Assembly (NCBI RefSeq): GCF_900156725.1
Contig: NZ_FTOI01000001.1
Coordinates: 186,001 to 250,000, forward strand
Length of the DNA: 64,000 bases
Reading direction: 5' to 3'
Origin: Kaistella chaponensis
GTDB taxonomy: Bacteria; Bacteroidota; Bacteroidia; Flavobacteriales; Weeksellaceae
Of the stretch, positions 28,605-37,518 are shown piece after piece. The position numbers and the translations under genes are program-made. Positions within the stretch are counted from its first letter, which is position 1. Each line of letters starts with the position of its first letter. The notes beneath the pieces are model-generated. The model did no database searches, had not been told where the DNA came from, and saw only the letters and a program-made list of their open reading frames with translations.

Positions 28605-29630
28605 ATGGAAAAAAAGATAAAATTTGCCGTAGTTGGTTGCGGACATATTGGTAAAAGACATGCCGAAATGATTGCACGAAATGAAGAATGCGAACTGGTT
28701 GCCTTAGTAGATGTAAAAGGAAAAGAAAGCTTAGGAATCGATCAGTTTTCAGTTCCACTTTTTTCTAGTCTTGATGACTTACTAAATTCACCATTAGATA
28801 TTGATGTAATTAATGTTGCAAGTCCTAATGGTTTTCATGCAAAACAAGGGATGAGTATTCTGGAATCTGGTAGACATTTGGTGATAGAGAAACCAATGTC
28901 TTTAACCAAAACAGATTCAGAACAACTAATTTTTAAAGGTTTACAAAAACACAAGCAAGTATTTTGTGTAATGCAGAACCGCTATTCTCCGCCAAGTGTT
29001 TGGTTAAAAGAACTTTTGGAGCAAGGGAAACTGGGAAAAGTATTTATGGTTCAAATTAATTGCTATTGGAATCGTGATAACCGTTATTATAAACCAGAAT
29101 CATGGCACGGAAAAGGGGATTTAGATGGTGGAACATTATTTACCCAATTCAGTCACTTTATCGATTTGATGTATTGGTATTTCGGAGATATTAAAAATAT
29201 TCAGGCAAAATTTGCAGACTTTAACCACCAAGATTTAACTGATTTTGAAGATTCAGGATTTGTGAGTTTTGATTTCGTGAATGGCGGAATGGGAAGCATC
29301 AATTATTCAACTTCAATTTGGGACAAAAACCTAGAAAGCAGCATCACTGTTATCGGCGAAAATGGATCGGTAAAAGTTGGCGGTCAGTACATGAATGAGG
29401 TAGAATATTGCCACATCAAAGATTACGAAATGCCAGAATTGGCACCTACAAATCCAGGCAACGATTATGGAGCCTACAAAGGAAGTGCAGCCAACCATCA
29501 TTATATCATAGAAAATGTAGTTGACGTAATAAAAGGGCGAGATTCCATTACCACAAACGCTTTGGAAGGTTTGAAGGTTGTGGATATTATTGAAAGGATT
29601 TATGAATTGAAAAGTAATAATTTGCAATAG
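28605..29630 (+). CDS. wbpB: UDP-GlcNAcA 3-dehydrogenase, WbpB/WlbA (Gfo/Idh) type
   Basis: The product has 341 residues. The N-terminal Rossmann domain begins FAVVGCGHIGKRHAEM (7-22). The Gfo/Idh signature VIEKPMSL lies near 97-104, and the active-site His region is DGGTLFTQFSHFIDLMYW. It oxidises C3 of UDP-GlcNAcA to the 3-keto sugar, supplying WbpE. Characterised WbpB proteins hold NAD(H) tightly and regenerate it with 2-oxoglutarate, which would release 2-hydroxyglutarate; the lhgO gene upstream is notable in that light. The next gene starts 2 nt after its stop. Confidence 0.83.
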   Translation: MEKKIKFAVVGCGHIGKRHAEMIARNEECELVALVDVKGKESLGIDQFSVPLFSSLDDLLNSPLDIDVINVASPNGFHAKQGMSILESGRHLVIEKPMSLTKTDSEQLIFKGLQKHKQVFCVMQNRYSPPSVWLKELLEQGKLGKVFMVQINCYWNRDNRYYKPESWHGKGDLDGGTLFTQFSHFIDLMYWYFGDIKNIQAKFADFNHQDLTDFEDSGFVSFDFVNGGMGSINYSTSIWDKNLESSITVIGENGSVKVGGQYMNEVEYCHIKDYEMPELAPTNPGNDYGAYKGSAANHHYIIENVVDVIKGRDSITTNALEGLKVVDIIERIYELKSNNLQ

Positions 29631-29632
29631 TT

Positions 29633-30868
29633 TTGAAAAATAAAATTTTAAATATTTTATCTTCAAAAAGCATTGGAAATTCATTTTTATTGATGTTTGG
29701 TACTGGAATAAGTCAACTTATACCGGTACTTTTTAGTCCTTTTTTAGCAAGACTTTATACACCAGCACAATTTGGAGATTTGGCTATTTTTATGGCAATA
29801 TCAATACTTGCTGCAATGGTATCTTCTGGTTTATACGAATTAGGAATAGTACTACCTAAAGAAGATATAGATGCAAAAAACATATTAGGTATTATTTGTA
29901 TTTTAAGTTCAATTTTTTTTGTTTTATCTTCTATTGTATGTTTTTTGTTAGTTCAATATTTCAAATTCGAATCATTTTATTATTTATTACCTTTTTCAAT
30001 ATTATTTACTGTAAGCTTTAATGCAATATCTTATTGGTATAATAGATTTAGAAAATATAAATTATTAAATTTTGCACGGATATTACAAGCAATTGTAATT
30101 GTGAGTGGAAGCTTTATTTTTAGTAGTTTAGAATCTATAGGATTAATTTATGGTTTTGTTGCAGGAGGATTCTTAGTATTTATTATTTTTTTTATAATAT
30201 TTATAAAAAATCTATCAGAAATAACTTGGATTGGTATGAAAGAACAATTGATTTTACATAATAAATTTCCAAAAATTATGTTACCATCTTCTTTGATAAA
30301 TACGTTTAGTAGTTATGGACCCGTATTTTTTATAAAAAGATATTATAATTCTACCACTTTAGGATCTTATTCTATGACATCAAGAGTACTAACAGCTCCA
30401 AGTTCAATAATAAGTACAGCTGTAGGACAAATATTTTTTAAAGATATTTCAGAATTTTATCAGAAAGGAGATTTAGCAAGTATTAGAAATCAATTTTATA
30501 ATTCTACTAAAGTTTTATTTTTCATTTCGATTGCTTTTTTTTTACCATTATTTTTCTTGGGTAAAGAATTGATGGTGTTTGTATTTGGTGCAACATGGTT
30601 CCAAGCAGGTGAGTATATGGAAATTATTGCAATTGGGTCCATAATTAAATTTGTAGTTTCGCCTCTTAGTATTATTTTAGTAGTATTAGGAAAAATTAAT
30701 AAATTAGCAAAGTGGCAAACCTTATATTTTATTACCACTATTATTATTTTTTCAATAGGTAGTTTATATTCAATTAAAACATTATTGTGGATCTATACAG
30801 CTCACGAAATTGTTTTATATGTGTTGTATTTTTACATAATTGTTAAAATTTTGAAAAATGAATATTGA
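29633..30868 (+). CDS. wzx: Polysaccharide flippase, Wzx (MATE-like)
   Basis: The product has 411 residues and about 12 hydrophobic helices. The N-terminal GTGISQLIPVLFSPFLARLYTP... pattern, with QFGDLA following, is the classic start of RfbX/Wzx flippases. It should flip undecaprenyl-PP-linked repeat units to the periplasm. The only start that keeps the N-terminal region is TTG at 29633, two bases after the previous stop; the next ATG is 20 residues in. From here to about 37.5 kb the DNA is markedly more AT-rich, with many ATA and TTA codons and long T and A runs, which suggests later acquisition than the flanks. Confidence 0.85.
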   Translation: MKNKILNILSSKSIGNSFLLMFGTGISQLIPVLFSPFLARLYTPAQFGDLAIFMAISILAAMVSSGLYELGIVLPKEDIDAKNILGIICILSSIFFVLSSIVCFLLVQYFKFESFYYLLPFSILFTVSFNAISYWYNRFRKYKLLNFARILQAIVIVSGSFIFSSLESIGLIYGFVAGGFLVFIIFFIIFIKNLSEITWIGMKEQLILHNKFPKIMLPSSLINTFSSYGPVFFIKRYYNSTTLGSYSMTSRVLTAPSSIISTAVGQIFFKDISEFYQKGDLASIRNQFYNSTKVLFFISIAFFLPLFFLGKELMVFVFGATWFQAGEYMEIIAIGSIIKFVVSPLSIILVVLGKINKLAKWQTLYFITTIIIFSIGSLYSIKTLLWIYTAHEIVLYVLYFYIIVKILKNEY

Positions 30869-30882
30869 TTTTTAAAAATCAA
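30865..30882. other. AT-rich 18-bp perfect palindrome at the wzx stop
   Basis: TTGATTTTTAAAAATCAA covers the wzx stop codon. The 157-nt gap that follows (30869-31025) is nearly all A and T and holds no frame or promoter I can support. It could form a weak hairpin. Confidence 0.4.
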
Positions 30883-31025
30883 AAGATTTTGTAATAATTA
30901 AATGATTAAATTTCTTAAATAGGTAAAGAATCAATGATTTTATTTCACAATTCAATATTATTATCTCATTCTAAATTATACATTAATGTCTAAATTAAAT
31001 TTTTAAAAGAAAAAAATATCTCTAA

Positions 31026-32174
31026 ATGAATACATTGAATTTTTTTTCTAAAAATAAATTATTAACATTTTTTTTTCTAGGAATTTTTTTTGTTTATATC
31101 CCTGTAACTATTCTAGTATCTATGGGAGTAATTGAAGCATTGCCTTTTGGTTGGATGTTTTTATCGTGTACAATATCATTACCTTTTTTATTATTAATAA
31201 AAAATGATATTAAAGGATTCACATTCGGAAAGCCAATAGTTTTTTTTAATTTTTTTTTATTGATTTTTATTCTAGTTTTATTATTCAATTATTCATTATC
31301 TAATAGTAAAATTATATTTGAGCATTTATCAAATATAATTGTTCTAGTTACTTTATATATACTAGCATCAAAAATAAATTTTTCCGATAATACATTCATT
31401 AAAACTTCAATTTTTTTCTTTTTATTATCATCTATATTTATTCTTTATAATAGAAATTTTATTGTAAATTTTTGGGATTATATTAATGTAAGTTTAAATT
31501 ATCAAGGTATTGGTATGTGTTATTTTATATTATCACTCCCAATATTTATGTTAGAAAAAAAAATATATAAAATCCTTTGTTTTATATTATGTCTATCATG
31601 TTTAAATATAATTGGTGCAAGAACAGAAATGATATCATTTTTATTTATCGTTATAATATTCGAAATATTTTCTCGACAAAAAAATATAAGAGTGATTTTG
31701 CTTTTTTTATTTTCAATTATATTCTTAATATTTATGATATTTGGAAAAGATATTTTAAATATTATTGGACTTGAAAAATTTTCTGTTTTATTTAATATTG
31801 AAAAAGACGAATCTTGGATTAAAAGGAACGAATTTCTTAATGATGGATTAAAAACAATAAGAGAAAATATTATATTCGGAAAATACGGAAGTTATAAAGA
31901 TGGTGCATATATTCACAATATACTTTCTTCTTGGGTAGATTTAGGTTTTTTTGGTTTCCTAGTTTTAATACTATCTTTAGTATATGTTCTAATAGATTCT
32001 TTTAAAATAATTTTCAAAGAAAAAAGCACTAAATTTGAAATTCTTTTTTTAGGATTTGCAATAGCAATATTTATAATATCTGTTTTTTCTAAACAATATA
32101 CTTATCCATTAATAGGATTTTGTATTGGACTTTATAGTAGGCTTTCTTCAAAAAGATTTAAAATAGTATATTAA
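31026..32174 (+). CDS. O-antigen polymerase-like membrane protein (Wzy), first of two
   Basis: The product has 382 residues and about 10-11 predicted helices. The family is recognised by topology and by a conserved segment: IIGARTEMISF in the middle and a long loop before YIHNILSSWVDLGFFGF, where the H-N motif is typical of the Wzy_C / O-antigen ligase superfamily. It probably polymerises repeat units on the periplasmic face, or ligates the polymer. Sequence cannot tell polymerase from ligase. The gene is very AT-rich. A second protein of this type lies at 41931. Confidence 0.72.
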   Translation: MNTLNFFSKNKLLTFFFLGIFFVYIPVTILVSMGVIEALPFGWMFLSCTISLPFLLLIKNDIKGFTFGKPIVFFNFFLLIFILVLLFNYSLSNSKIIFEHLSNIIVLVTLYILASKINFSDNTFIKTSIFFFLLSSIFILYNRNFIVNFWDYINVSLNYQGIGMCYFILSLPIFMLEKKIYKILCFILCLSCLNIIGARTEMISFLFIVIIFEIFSRQKNIRVILLFLFSIIFLIFMIFGKDILNIIGLEKFSVLFNIEKDESWIKRNEFLNDGLKTIRENIIFGKYGSYKDGAYIHNILSSWVDLGFFGFLVLILSLVYVLIDSFKIIFKEKSTKFEILFLGFAIAIFIISVFSKQYTYPLIGFCIGLYSRLSSKRFKIVY

Positions 32175-32178
32175 AAAA

Positions 32179-33324
32179 ATGAAGAAAAAAGGATTATTTT
32201 TATTTGCGGATTATTTCGATTCCACTACGACGATTATACGAGTTTTGAGAGCATCTAAAGACTTATTCGAGGAAATTAATTTCTTGTATTGGGCTCGTTT
32301 AGGACAAGAAAGAAACCCACCAAATGACGAATTGTATAAAGGTCTCAAGTTCGATGGCTTTACACAAACAGCAAGCCCAAGAAGTTTATCTGCTTTTTTG
32401 CTTTTTGTGAAATTTCAATGGTGGTTATTAAAAAAAATAATAGATAATAAATCTAATTTTGTTGTAGCATTTACTTTTTATACCGTATTTCCAGCGCTTG
32501 TCTACAAATATTTTATTAATTGGAGATGTAAAGTTCTTTATGATCCAAGAGATTATGCAGCAGACAGTTACAGGGTAAATAAAATAGTGAATTTTATAAT
32601 AAAACTCATTGATAATCTTTTTATTTGGGCTTCTGACTTTGTGGTTTTTCCAGATAGACAATATTTTATTTATTATGGTTTATTTGGATTAAAAGATGAT
32701 AAATTTTTAATACTACCAAATTCTACTGAAGATATATTAGAAGAAGTATTGAAAAATGATGTTTACAAAAAATATAATTTACCAAAAGACAAACACATTA
32801 TACCTATTATTGGTTATTTTTCTGAAACCAGAGGTGAGAAAATTCTATTCGAATTGATAAAACAAAAAGATCCAAGATTATTGTTTGTTTTTGCTGGTGA
32901 TATTAGGGATGAAAATCATTTACGTTTTTTTAAAGAAAACGAAAATGTAGTTTATTTAAAAAAAATACCCTACCTTGATGCATTAACCATAATGAAAGAA
33001 TCATTATTGGTACCACAATTGTATGATCCGGAGCTTAAAAATAATGTCTATGCATTACCAACAAAATATTACGATTGTCTAATGGTTGGAACTCCTATTG
33101 TTGTAAGCTTAGGTCAGAAAGATGTTGCACAAGAAATAATATTAAATCAATTCGGTTGGGCAATAGATTATAAGGATACAAAATCTTTAACAAACATTAT
33201 TAATAACTATATAAATAATAAAAATATAATAAAAAAAGAAGAATTAAGATCATTTTTCTTGAAAAAGTATGATTATAATATACATAAAACTAAACTAAGA
33301 AAAGCTTATTCTAAATTTCTATAA
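32179..33324 (+). CDS. Glycosyltransferase, GT4-like fold
   Basis: The product is 381 residues and cytosolic. No signal peptide is present. The C-terminal half has the order expected of GT-B enzymes: IPIIGYFSETRGEKILFELI, a FAGDIRDENHL strand, and VPQLYDPELKNNVYALPTKYYDCLMVGTPIV, close to the EPxPxKxxEYxAxGxPVV region of GT4 family members. It should add one sugar to the lipid-linked repeat. Donor and acceptor are unknown. It is 4 nt after the wzy-like gene and 1 nt before the next gene, inside the AT-rich core. Confidence 0.72.
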   Translation: MKKKGLFLFADYFDSTTTIIRVLRASKDLFEEINFLYWARLGQERNPPNDELYKGLKFDGFTQTASPRSLSAFLLFVKFQWWLLKKIIDNKSNFVVAFTFYTVFPALVYKYFINWRCKVLYDPRDYAADSYRVNKIVNFIIKLIDNLFIWASDFVVFPDRQYFIYYGLFGLKDDKFLILPNSTEDILEEVLKNDVYKKYNLPKDKHIIPIIGYFSETRGEKILFELIKQKDPRLLFVFAGDIRDENHLRFFKENENVVYLKKIPYLDALTIMKESLLVPQLYDPELKNNVYALPTKYYDCLMVGTPIVVSLGQKDVAQEIILNQFGWAIDYKDTKSLTNIINNYINNKNIIKKEELRSFFLKKYDYNIHKTKLRKAYSKFL

Positions 33325-33325
33325 T

Positions 33326-34993
33326 ATGTATAATAGATTAATTATTATCTTATTTATTTGTTTTTATTCACAATACTCATATTCACAAAATAGAGAAACG
33401 ATAAACAAAAAAACAGTAAAATCTTCAAATTGGGAAAGTGTCGAAGCATTGTTTAACTATTGTAATGAAAACGATGTAGACTTAATAATTGATAAAGATA
33501 TATATATTAAAAATAGAATATATTGCAAAGTAAATATATTGTGTATTGCTAAAGTAATTATTCACTCAAATCACAAAGATGCAGGAATAGATTTTGTAAG
33601 AAACAAAAGTGGTGAAAAAATTAATTATCATAAAAACATTAGTAAAGTAAAGAAACTACCATTTCTAAAAAAAAACCATGCTTATTTTCTAAATTCTTCT
33701 GAAATACTTTTAAATAGAAAAAACAATTCACCGTATTATAAAAATGAATTTTTACTAGAAAAAGAAGAAAATATTGGAAATTCACTTTATGAATATGATA
33801 TTAATAAAACGAATATTATAGAATACCAATTAAGTAACCCTAAGAAAATACAAAATCTCAATGTTGTTATTATAGGCAATCAAAAAGAAAATGAAAACAA
33901 TATAGCATATATCAGAAACTATAGAGATAATATAATTTTTTCTAATCTAAAAATAAAAAACAATACAACATCTAATTTATCTGTAGCTTTTGAAAACCTG
34001 ATAAATTATAATACCATTCTAGAATCCCCTATTATAGACGGATTCAAAAAAGAAGGAAGTGGGTATGGAGTTGCAAATTATTCTTCAAAAAAATTTACCA
34101 TTAATAATGGGGAAATAACAAACTGTAGACATTCTTATACAGGAAGAAATACAATTGATGTTACAATTAAAAATGGCTTTTTTTCTGATGGAATAGATGA
34201 TCATTGGACAGATAATTTTCTAGTAGACGGTGTTACAATAAATGCTCCAGAAGGAGCCGCAGCTTTTCAATTTTCAGGAAATAATATAAAAATAAATAAA
34301 CCAAAAGTTTTAGGAAAAGCAAGAATTTTTTTAGGAGTTAGAGAAGATACACCTTATCTTGGAGGCAAAGTAGAAATCATAGAACCCAAATTTACAACCA
34401 CTATAAATTCTGATATATATATATTTAGTTTTACAACACCAAATACTAATTTTAAAAATCATCACTATCCTACAATAAAACTACCTGATACATTAGAAAT
34501 AATTTCACCAGTAATTAATACAAACGCTTCGAAAATATTTTTAGTTTATCAATCAGAAATTGTAAAAAATTATACAACTTTTAATAATATTATATTTAAA
34601 GGTAATATCTTTGTAAACTCAGAAAATAAAAATTCAGAAATGTTTGGATTACTTACAGTAAAAAATTCTAATTTTCAACAAAATAAAACTAGTGTTTTTG
34701 TAGATGCTTTTAATATAAAATCATTAGGAAATACTACACTTATTTATTGTACCGAAACCGATGAAACCGATAAATATTTCTCTAATATAACAATAAAAAA
34801 TACATTTGGTTGGCATAATTTAAGATTATCATCTAATTCTGTAGGAAGCATGAGAATCGAAAAATCATATTTTTTTAATTTAATTTTAGATAAAATTCTT
34901 CAAAAGAATAAAAAGCAATTATACTATTTTGAAGAATTTGGAATAAAAAATATGAGTGAAATAAGAGAACAACTAAATATTATAAAAATATAA
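33326..34993 (+). CDS. Secreted right-handed beta-helix protein of unknown function
   Basis: The product has 555 residues. A signal peptide (residues 1-20, ending SYSQ) is followed by a pectate-lyase-like start (SSNWESVEALFNYCNENDVD) and repeated short strands (NFLVDGVTINAPEGAAAF, IKINKPKVLG, GKVEIIEPKF) typical of parallel beta-helices. There is no T9SS sorting domain or lipobox, so it is probably periplasmic. Such folds occur in polysaccharide lyases, uronate epimerases and tailspike-like enzymes. In the middle of a uronic-acid glycan operon, an enzyme that trims or epimerises the polymer is plausible. No catalytic set could be identified, so function is open. Confidence 0.65.
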   Translation: MYNRLIIILFICFYSQYSYSQNRETINKKTVKSSNWESVEALFNYCNENDVDLIIDKDIYIKNRIYCKVNILCIAKVIIHSNHKDAGIDFVRNKSGEKINYHKNISKVKKLPFLKKNHAYFLNSSEILLNRKNNSPYYKNEFLLEKEENIGNSLYEYDINKTNIIEYQLSNPKKIQNLNVVIIGNQKENENNIAYIRNYRDNIIFSNLKIKNNTTSNLSVAFENLINYNTILESPIIDGFKKEGSGYGVANYSSKKFTINNGEITNCRHSYTGRNTIDVTIKNGFFSDGIDDHWTDNFLVDGVTINAPEGAAAFQFSGNNIKINKPKVLGKARIFLGVREDTPYLGGKVEIIEPKFTTTINSDIYIFSFTTPNTNFKNHHYPTIKLPDTLEIISPVINTNASKIFLVYQSEIVKNYTTFNNIIFKGNIFVNSENKNSEMFGLLTVKNSNFQQNKTSVFVDAFNIKSLGNTTLIYCTETDETDKYFSNITIKNTFGWHNLRLSSNSVGSMRIEKSYFFNLILDKILQKNKKQLYYFEEFGIKNMSEIREQLNIIKI

Positions 34994-34994
34994 T

Positions 34995-36137
34995 ATGAAT
35001 CAATCAGAATACAAAATCTGTACAAAAACCATCATGGATACCACGGATCCAGGAATAGTTTTCAATGAAAAAGGAGAAAGCGATTATTACATTAATTACA
35101 AAGAAAACATCTTGCCCAATTGGAATACAAAAGAAACTGGATACGATGAGTTAATGAAAATTGCTGAAAAAATTAAAAAAACATCAAAAAATAAAGATTT
35201 TGATTGTATAATAGGGTTAAGTGGAGGTTTAGATAGTTCTTATGCAGCCTACATTGCCAAGGAGATTATGGGTATTCGTCCTCTTATTTTTCATGTAGAT
35301 GCTGGTTGGAACACAGACAAAGCAGTAGGAAACATAGAAAAACTAGTAAATGGATTAAATCTTGATCTCTATACTGAAGTTATCAATTGGGAAGAAATGA
35401 AAGATTTGCAAGTAGCTTTTCTAAAATCTCAAATTGCAGACCAAGATCTACCACAAGACTATGCTTTCTTTTCAGGGCTTTATAAATTTGCTAAAAAAAA
35501 CAAAATAAATTATGTTTTAACAGGAGGGAATTATTCTACAGAATGTTGCAGAGAACCAGAAGAATGGGGCGGTTTTCCAGGTATAGATGTTACTTTGGTT
35601 AATGATATTCACAAAAAATTTGGTAAAAAACCTTTGAAAACTTTTCCATTGGTTGATATCCTATCTTACAAATTAGTGTACAAATATGTTTACGGAATGG
35701 AAGTTTTCAAACCATTAAATCTTGTACCTTACATAAAAGCTGATGCAGAAAAACTATTGATGGACAAATTTGGTTGGGAAGCATTTCAACATAAGCATCA
35801 CGAATCTAGATTCACGAGATTTTATGAAGATTACTGGTTGCCCAGAAAATTTGGATATCAAAAAAGAAAAGCACATTTTTCTTCATTAATACTTACAGGA
35901 CAAATGACTCGAGAAGAAGCATTAGAAAGAGTATCAAAACCAGAACTTTCTGAAGAATTTTTACAAAAAGAATTTGAATATGTAGCTAATAAATTGGATT
36001 TAACAAAAGACGAATTACAACAAATTTTTGAGGGTGAAAATAAAACATACAAAGATTACAAAAATAAAATGGGAATAATAAAACTAGGAGCTCAAGCAAT
36101 GCAAAAACTAGGATTAGAAAAAAGATTGTTTAGATGA
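34995..36137 (+). CDS. wbpG: N-acetyl sugar amidotransferase, WbpG/PseA family
   Basis: The product has 380 residues. The ATP-pyrophosphatase loop CIIGLSGGLDSSYAAYIA is intact (about 72-89). VFHVDAGW-like and TGGNYSTECC strings follow. WbpG acts with HisH2 and HisF2 to turn an N-acetyl group into an acetamidino group on a uronic sugar, using ammonia channelled from glutamine. Those two partners follow directly. Unusual: the family's N-terminal CxxC...CxxC pair is reduced to one Cys. The sequence reads ICTKTIMDTTDPGI and then GESDYY, where CxxC and GxCxxC are expected. The gene overlaps hisH by 4 nt. Confidence 0.85.
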   Translation: MNQSEYKICTKTIMDTTDPGIVFNEKGESDYYINYKENILPNWNTKETGYDELMKIAEKIKKTSKNKDFDCIIGLSGGLDSSYAAYIAKEIMGIRPLIFHVDAGWNTDKAVGNIEKLVNGLNLDLYTEVINWEEMKDLQVAFLKSQIADQDLPQDYAFFSGLYKFAKKNKINYVLTGGNYSTECCREPEEWGGFPGIDVTLVNDIHKKFGKKPLKTFPLVDILSYKLVYKYVYGMEVFKPLNLVPYIKADAEKLLMDKFGWEAFQHKHHESRFTRFYEDYWLPRKFGYQKRKAHFSSLILTGQMTREEALERVSKPELSEEFLQKEFEYVANKLDLTKDELQQIFEGENKTYKDYKNKMGIIKLGAQAMQKLGLEKRLFR

Positions 36138-36748
36138 TAACCATTATAGATTATGGCGTAGGAAATATCAATGCTTTTATTAATGTATATAAAAGAGTAG
36201 ATGTACCAGTAAAAATCGCCAAAACCATATACGATTTAGAAGATGTACAAAAATTGATTCTACCAGGTGTAGGTCATTTCGATCATGCAATGAAACAACT
36301 TAACGATTCTGGAATGCGAGAAAAACTAGACGAACTTGTTTTAGAAAAAAATATTCCAGTTATTGGCATTTGTGTAGGTATGCAAATGATGGCAAATCAT
36401 AGCGATGAAGGCAAATTGGAAGGATTAAAGTGGATAGATGCTTCAGTGAAAAAATTTGATGAATCGAAAATTAATCAAATCACAAGACTTCCACATATGG
36501 GATGGAATGATGTGAAACCAGTAAAAGATTTATCTCTTTTTGCAGGTTTAGAACAAGAAGCTATTTTCTATTTTCTTCATACATACTATTTTGAATGCAA
36601 TAATTCTGAAGACATAATGGCAGTTTCAGATTATGGGATAAAATTTGCTTCTGCCGCACATCACGAAAATAAATATGGCATCCAATTTCATCCAGAAAAA
36701 AGCCATCATTATGGTGAAATTTTACTCCATAATTTTGCTAAAATTTAA
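36134..36748 (+). CDS. hisH: Glutamine amidotransferase subunit HisH2 of sugar amidination
   Basis: The product has 204 residues, the normal HisH length. The class I glutaminase nucleophile Cys is in GICVGMQMM (about residue 80), and the His-Glu pair is in YGIQFHPEKSHH near 186. It releases ammonia from glutamine. Its place between wbpG and hisF, far from any histidine operon genes, makes a role in acetamidino-sugar formation much more likely than histidine biosynthesis. The 4-nt overlap with wbpG suggests coupled translation. Confidence 0.85.
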   Translation: MITIIDYGVGNINAFINVYKRVDVPVKIAKTIYDLEDVQKLILPGVGHFDHAMKQLNDSGMREKLDELVLEKNIPVIGICVGMQMMANHSDEGKLEGLKWIDASVKKFDESKINQITRLPHMGWNDVKPVKDLSLFAGLEQEAIFYFLHTYYFECNNSEDIMAVSDYGIKFASAAHHENKYGIQFHPEKSHHYGEILLHNFAKI

Positions 36749-36750
36749 TT

Positions 36751-37515
36751 ATGTTAAGACCAAGAATAATCCCCAGTCTACTTATACAAGATAAAGGTCT
36801 GGTAAAAACTATACAATTTAAAAATCCAAAATATGTTGGAGATCCTATAAATGCAGTAAAAATTTTTAATGAAAAAGAAGTAGATGAACTTAGCATTTTC
36901 GATATAGATGCTACAACACTTGGCTTGGAGCCAAATTATAGTTTAATAGAAAGAATAGCCAACCAATCTAGAATGCCACTTTGTTATGGTGGTGGCGTGA
37001 AAACTGTAGAACAAGCCCAAAAAATATTTGGTCTTGGTATAGAAAAAATTGCTTTAAGTTCTGCAGTATTGCAAAATCCAGACTTGATTACCCAAATAGC
37101 AAATAGAGTAGGAGGTCAAAGTGTTATAGTTGTATTAGATGTAAAGAAAAAATTATTTGGTGGGTATGAAGTTTATACACACAACGGAAAGAAAGGAACA
37201 GGAATCAATCCTTTTGATTTTGCTGAAAAAGCACAAAAACTTGGGGCAGGAGAAATAATTATTAATTCTATAGATCAAGATGGTGTAATGAAAGGTTACG
37301 ACATGAATTTAATAGATAAAATAAGAGAAAAAATTTCATTGCCTTTAACGGTTCTAGGCGGAGCAGGATCTTTAGATGATGTAAAAAAAGTAATAGACAA
37401 GCATGAAATTATTGGTGTTGCAGCTGGTAGTTTGTTCGTTTTTAAAGGCGTTTACAAAGCAGTTCTCATTAATTATCCTACGAAATTGGAGAAAGAAAGT
37501 CTTATACAAAAGTAG
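36751..37515 (+). CDS. hisF: HisF2 (cyclase-like) subunit of sugar amidination
   Basis: The product is a 254-residue TIM barrel. It keeps HisF-like strings such as LSIFDIDATT, CYGGGVKTVEQAQK, GAGEIIINSIDQDG and LTVLGGAGSLDDV. In the WbpG system HisF2 is thought to carry ammonia from HisH2 through its barrel rather than to make imidazole. It begins 2 nt after hisH. A true histidine-pathway role is unlikely because hisA, hisB, hisG and others are absent here. Confidence 0.83.
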   Translation: MLRPRIIPSLLIQDKGLVKTIQFKNPKYVGDPINAVKIFNEKEVDELSIFDIDATTLGLEPNYSLIERIANQSRMPLCYGGGVKTVEQAQKIFGLGIEKIALSSAVLQNPDLITQIANRVGGQSVIVVLDVKKKLFGGYEVYTHNGKKGTGINPFDFAEKAQKLGAGEIIINSIDQDGVMKGYDMNLIDKIREKISLPLTVLGGAGSLDDVKKVIDKHEIIGVAAGSLFVFKGVYKAVLINYPTKLEKESLIQK

Positions 37516-37518
37516 AAT

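Noticed and set aside
36134..37515. Histidine biosynthesis operon
   Set aside because: Only hisH and hisF homologues are present, coupled to wbpG within a glycan locus, so they fit sugar amidination.
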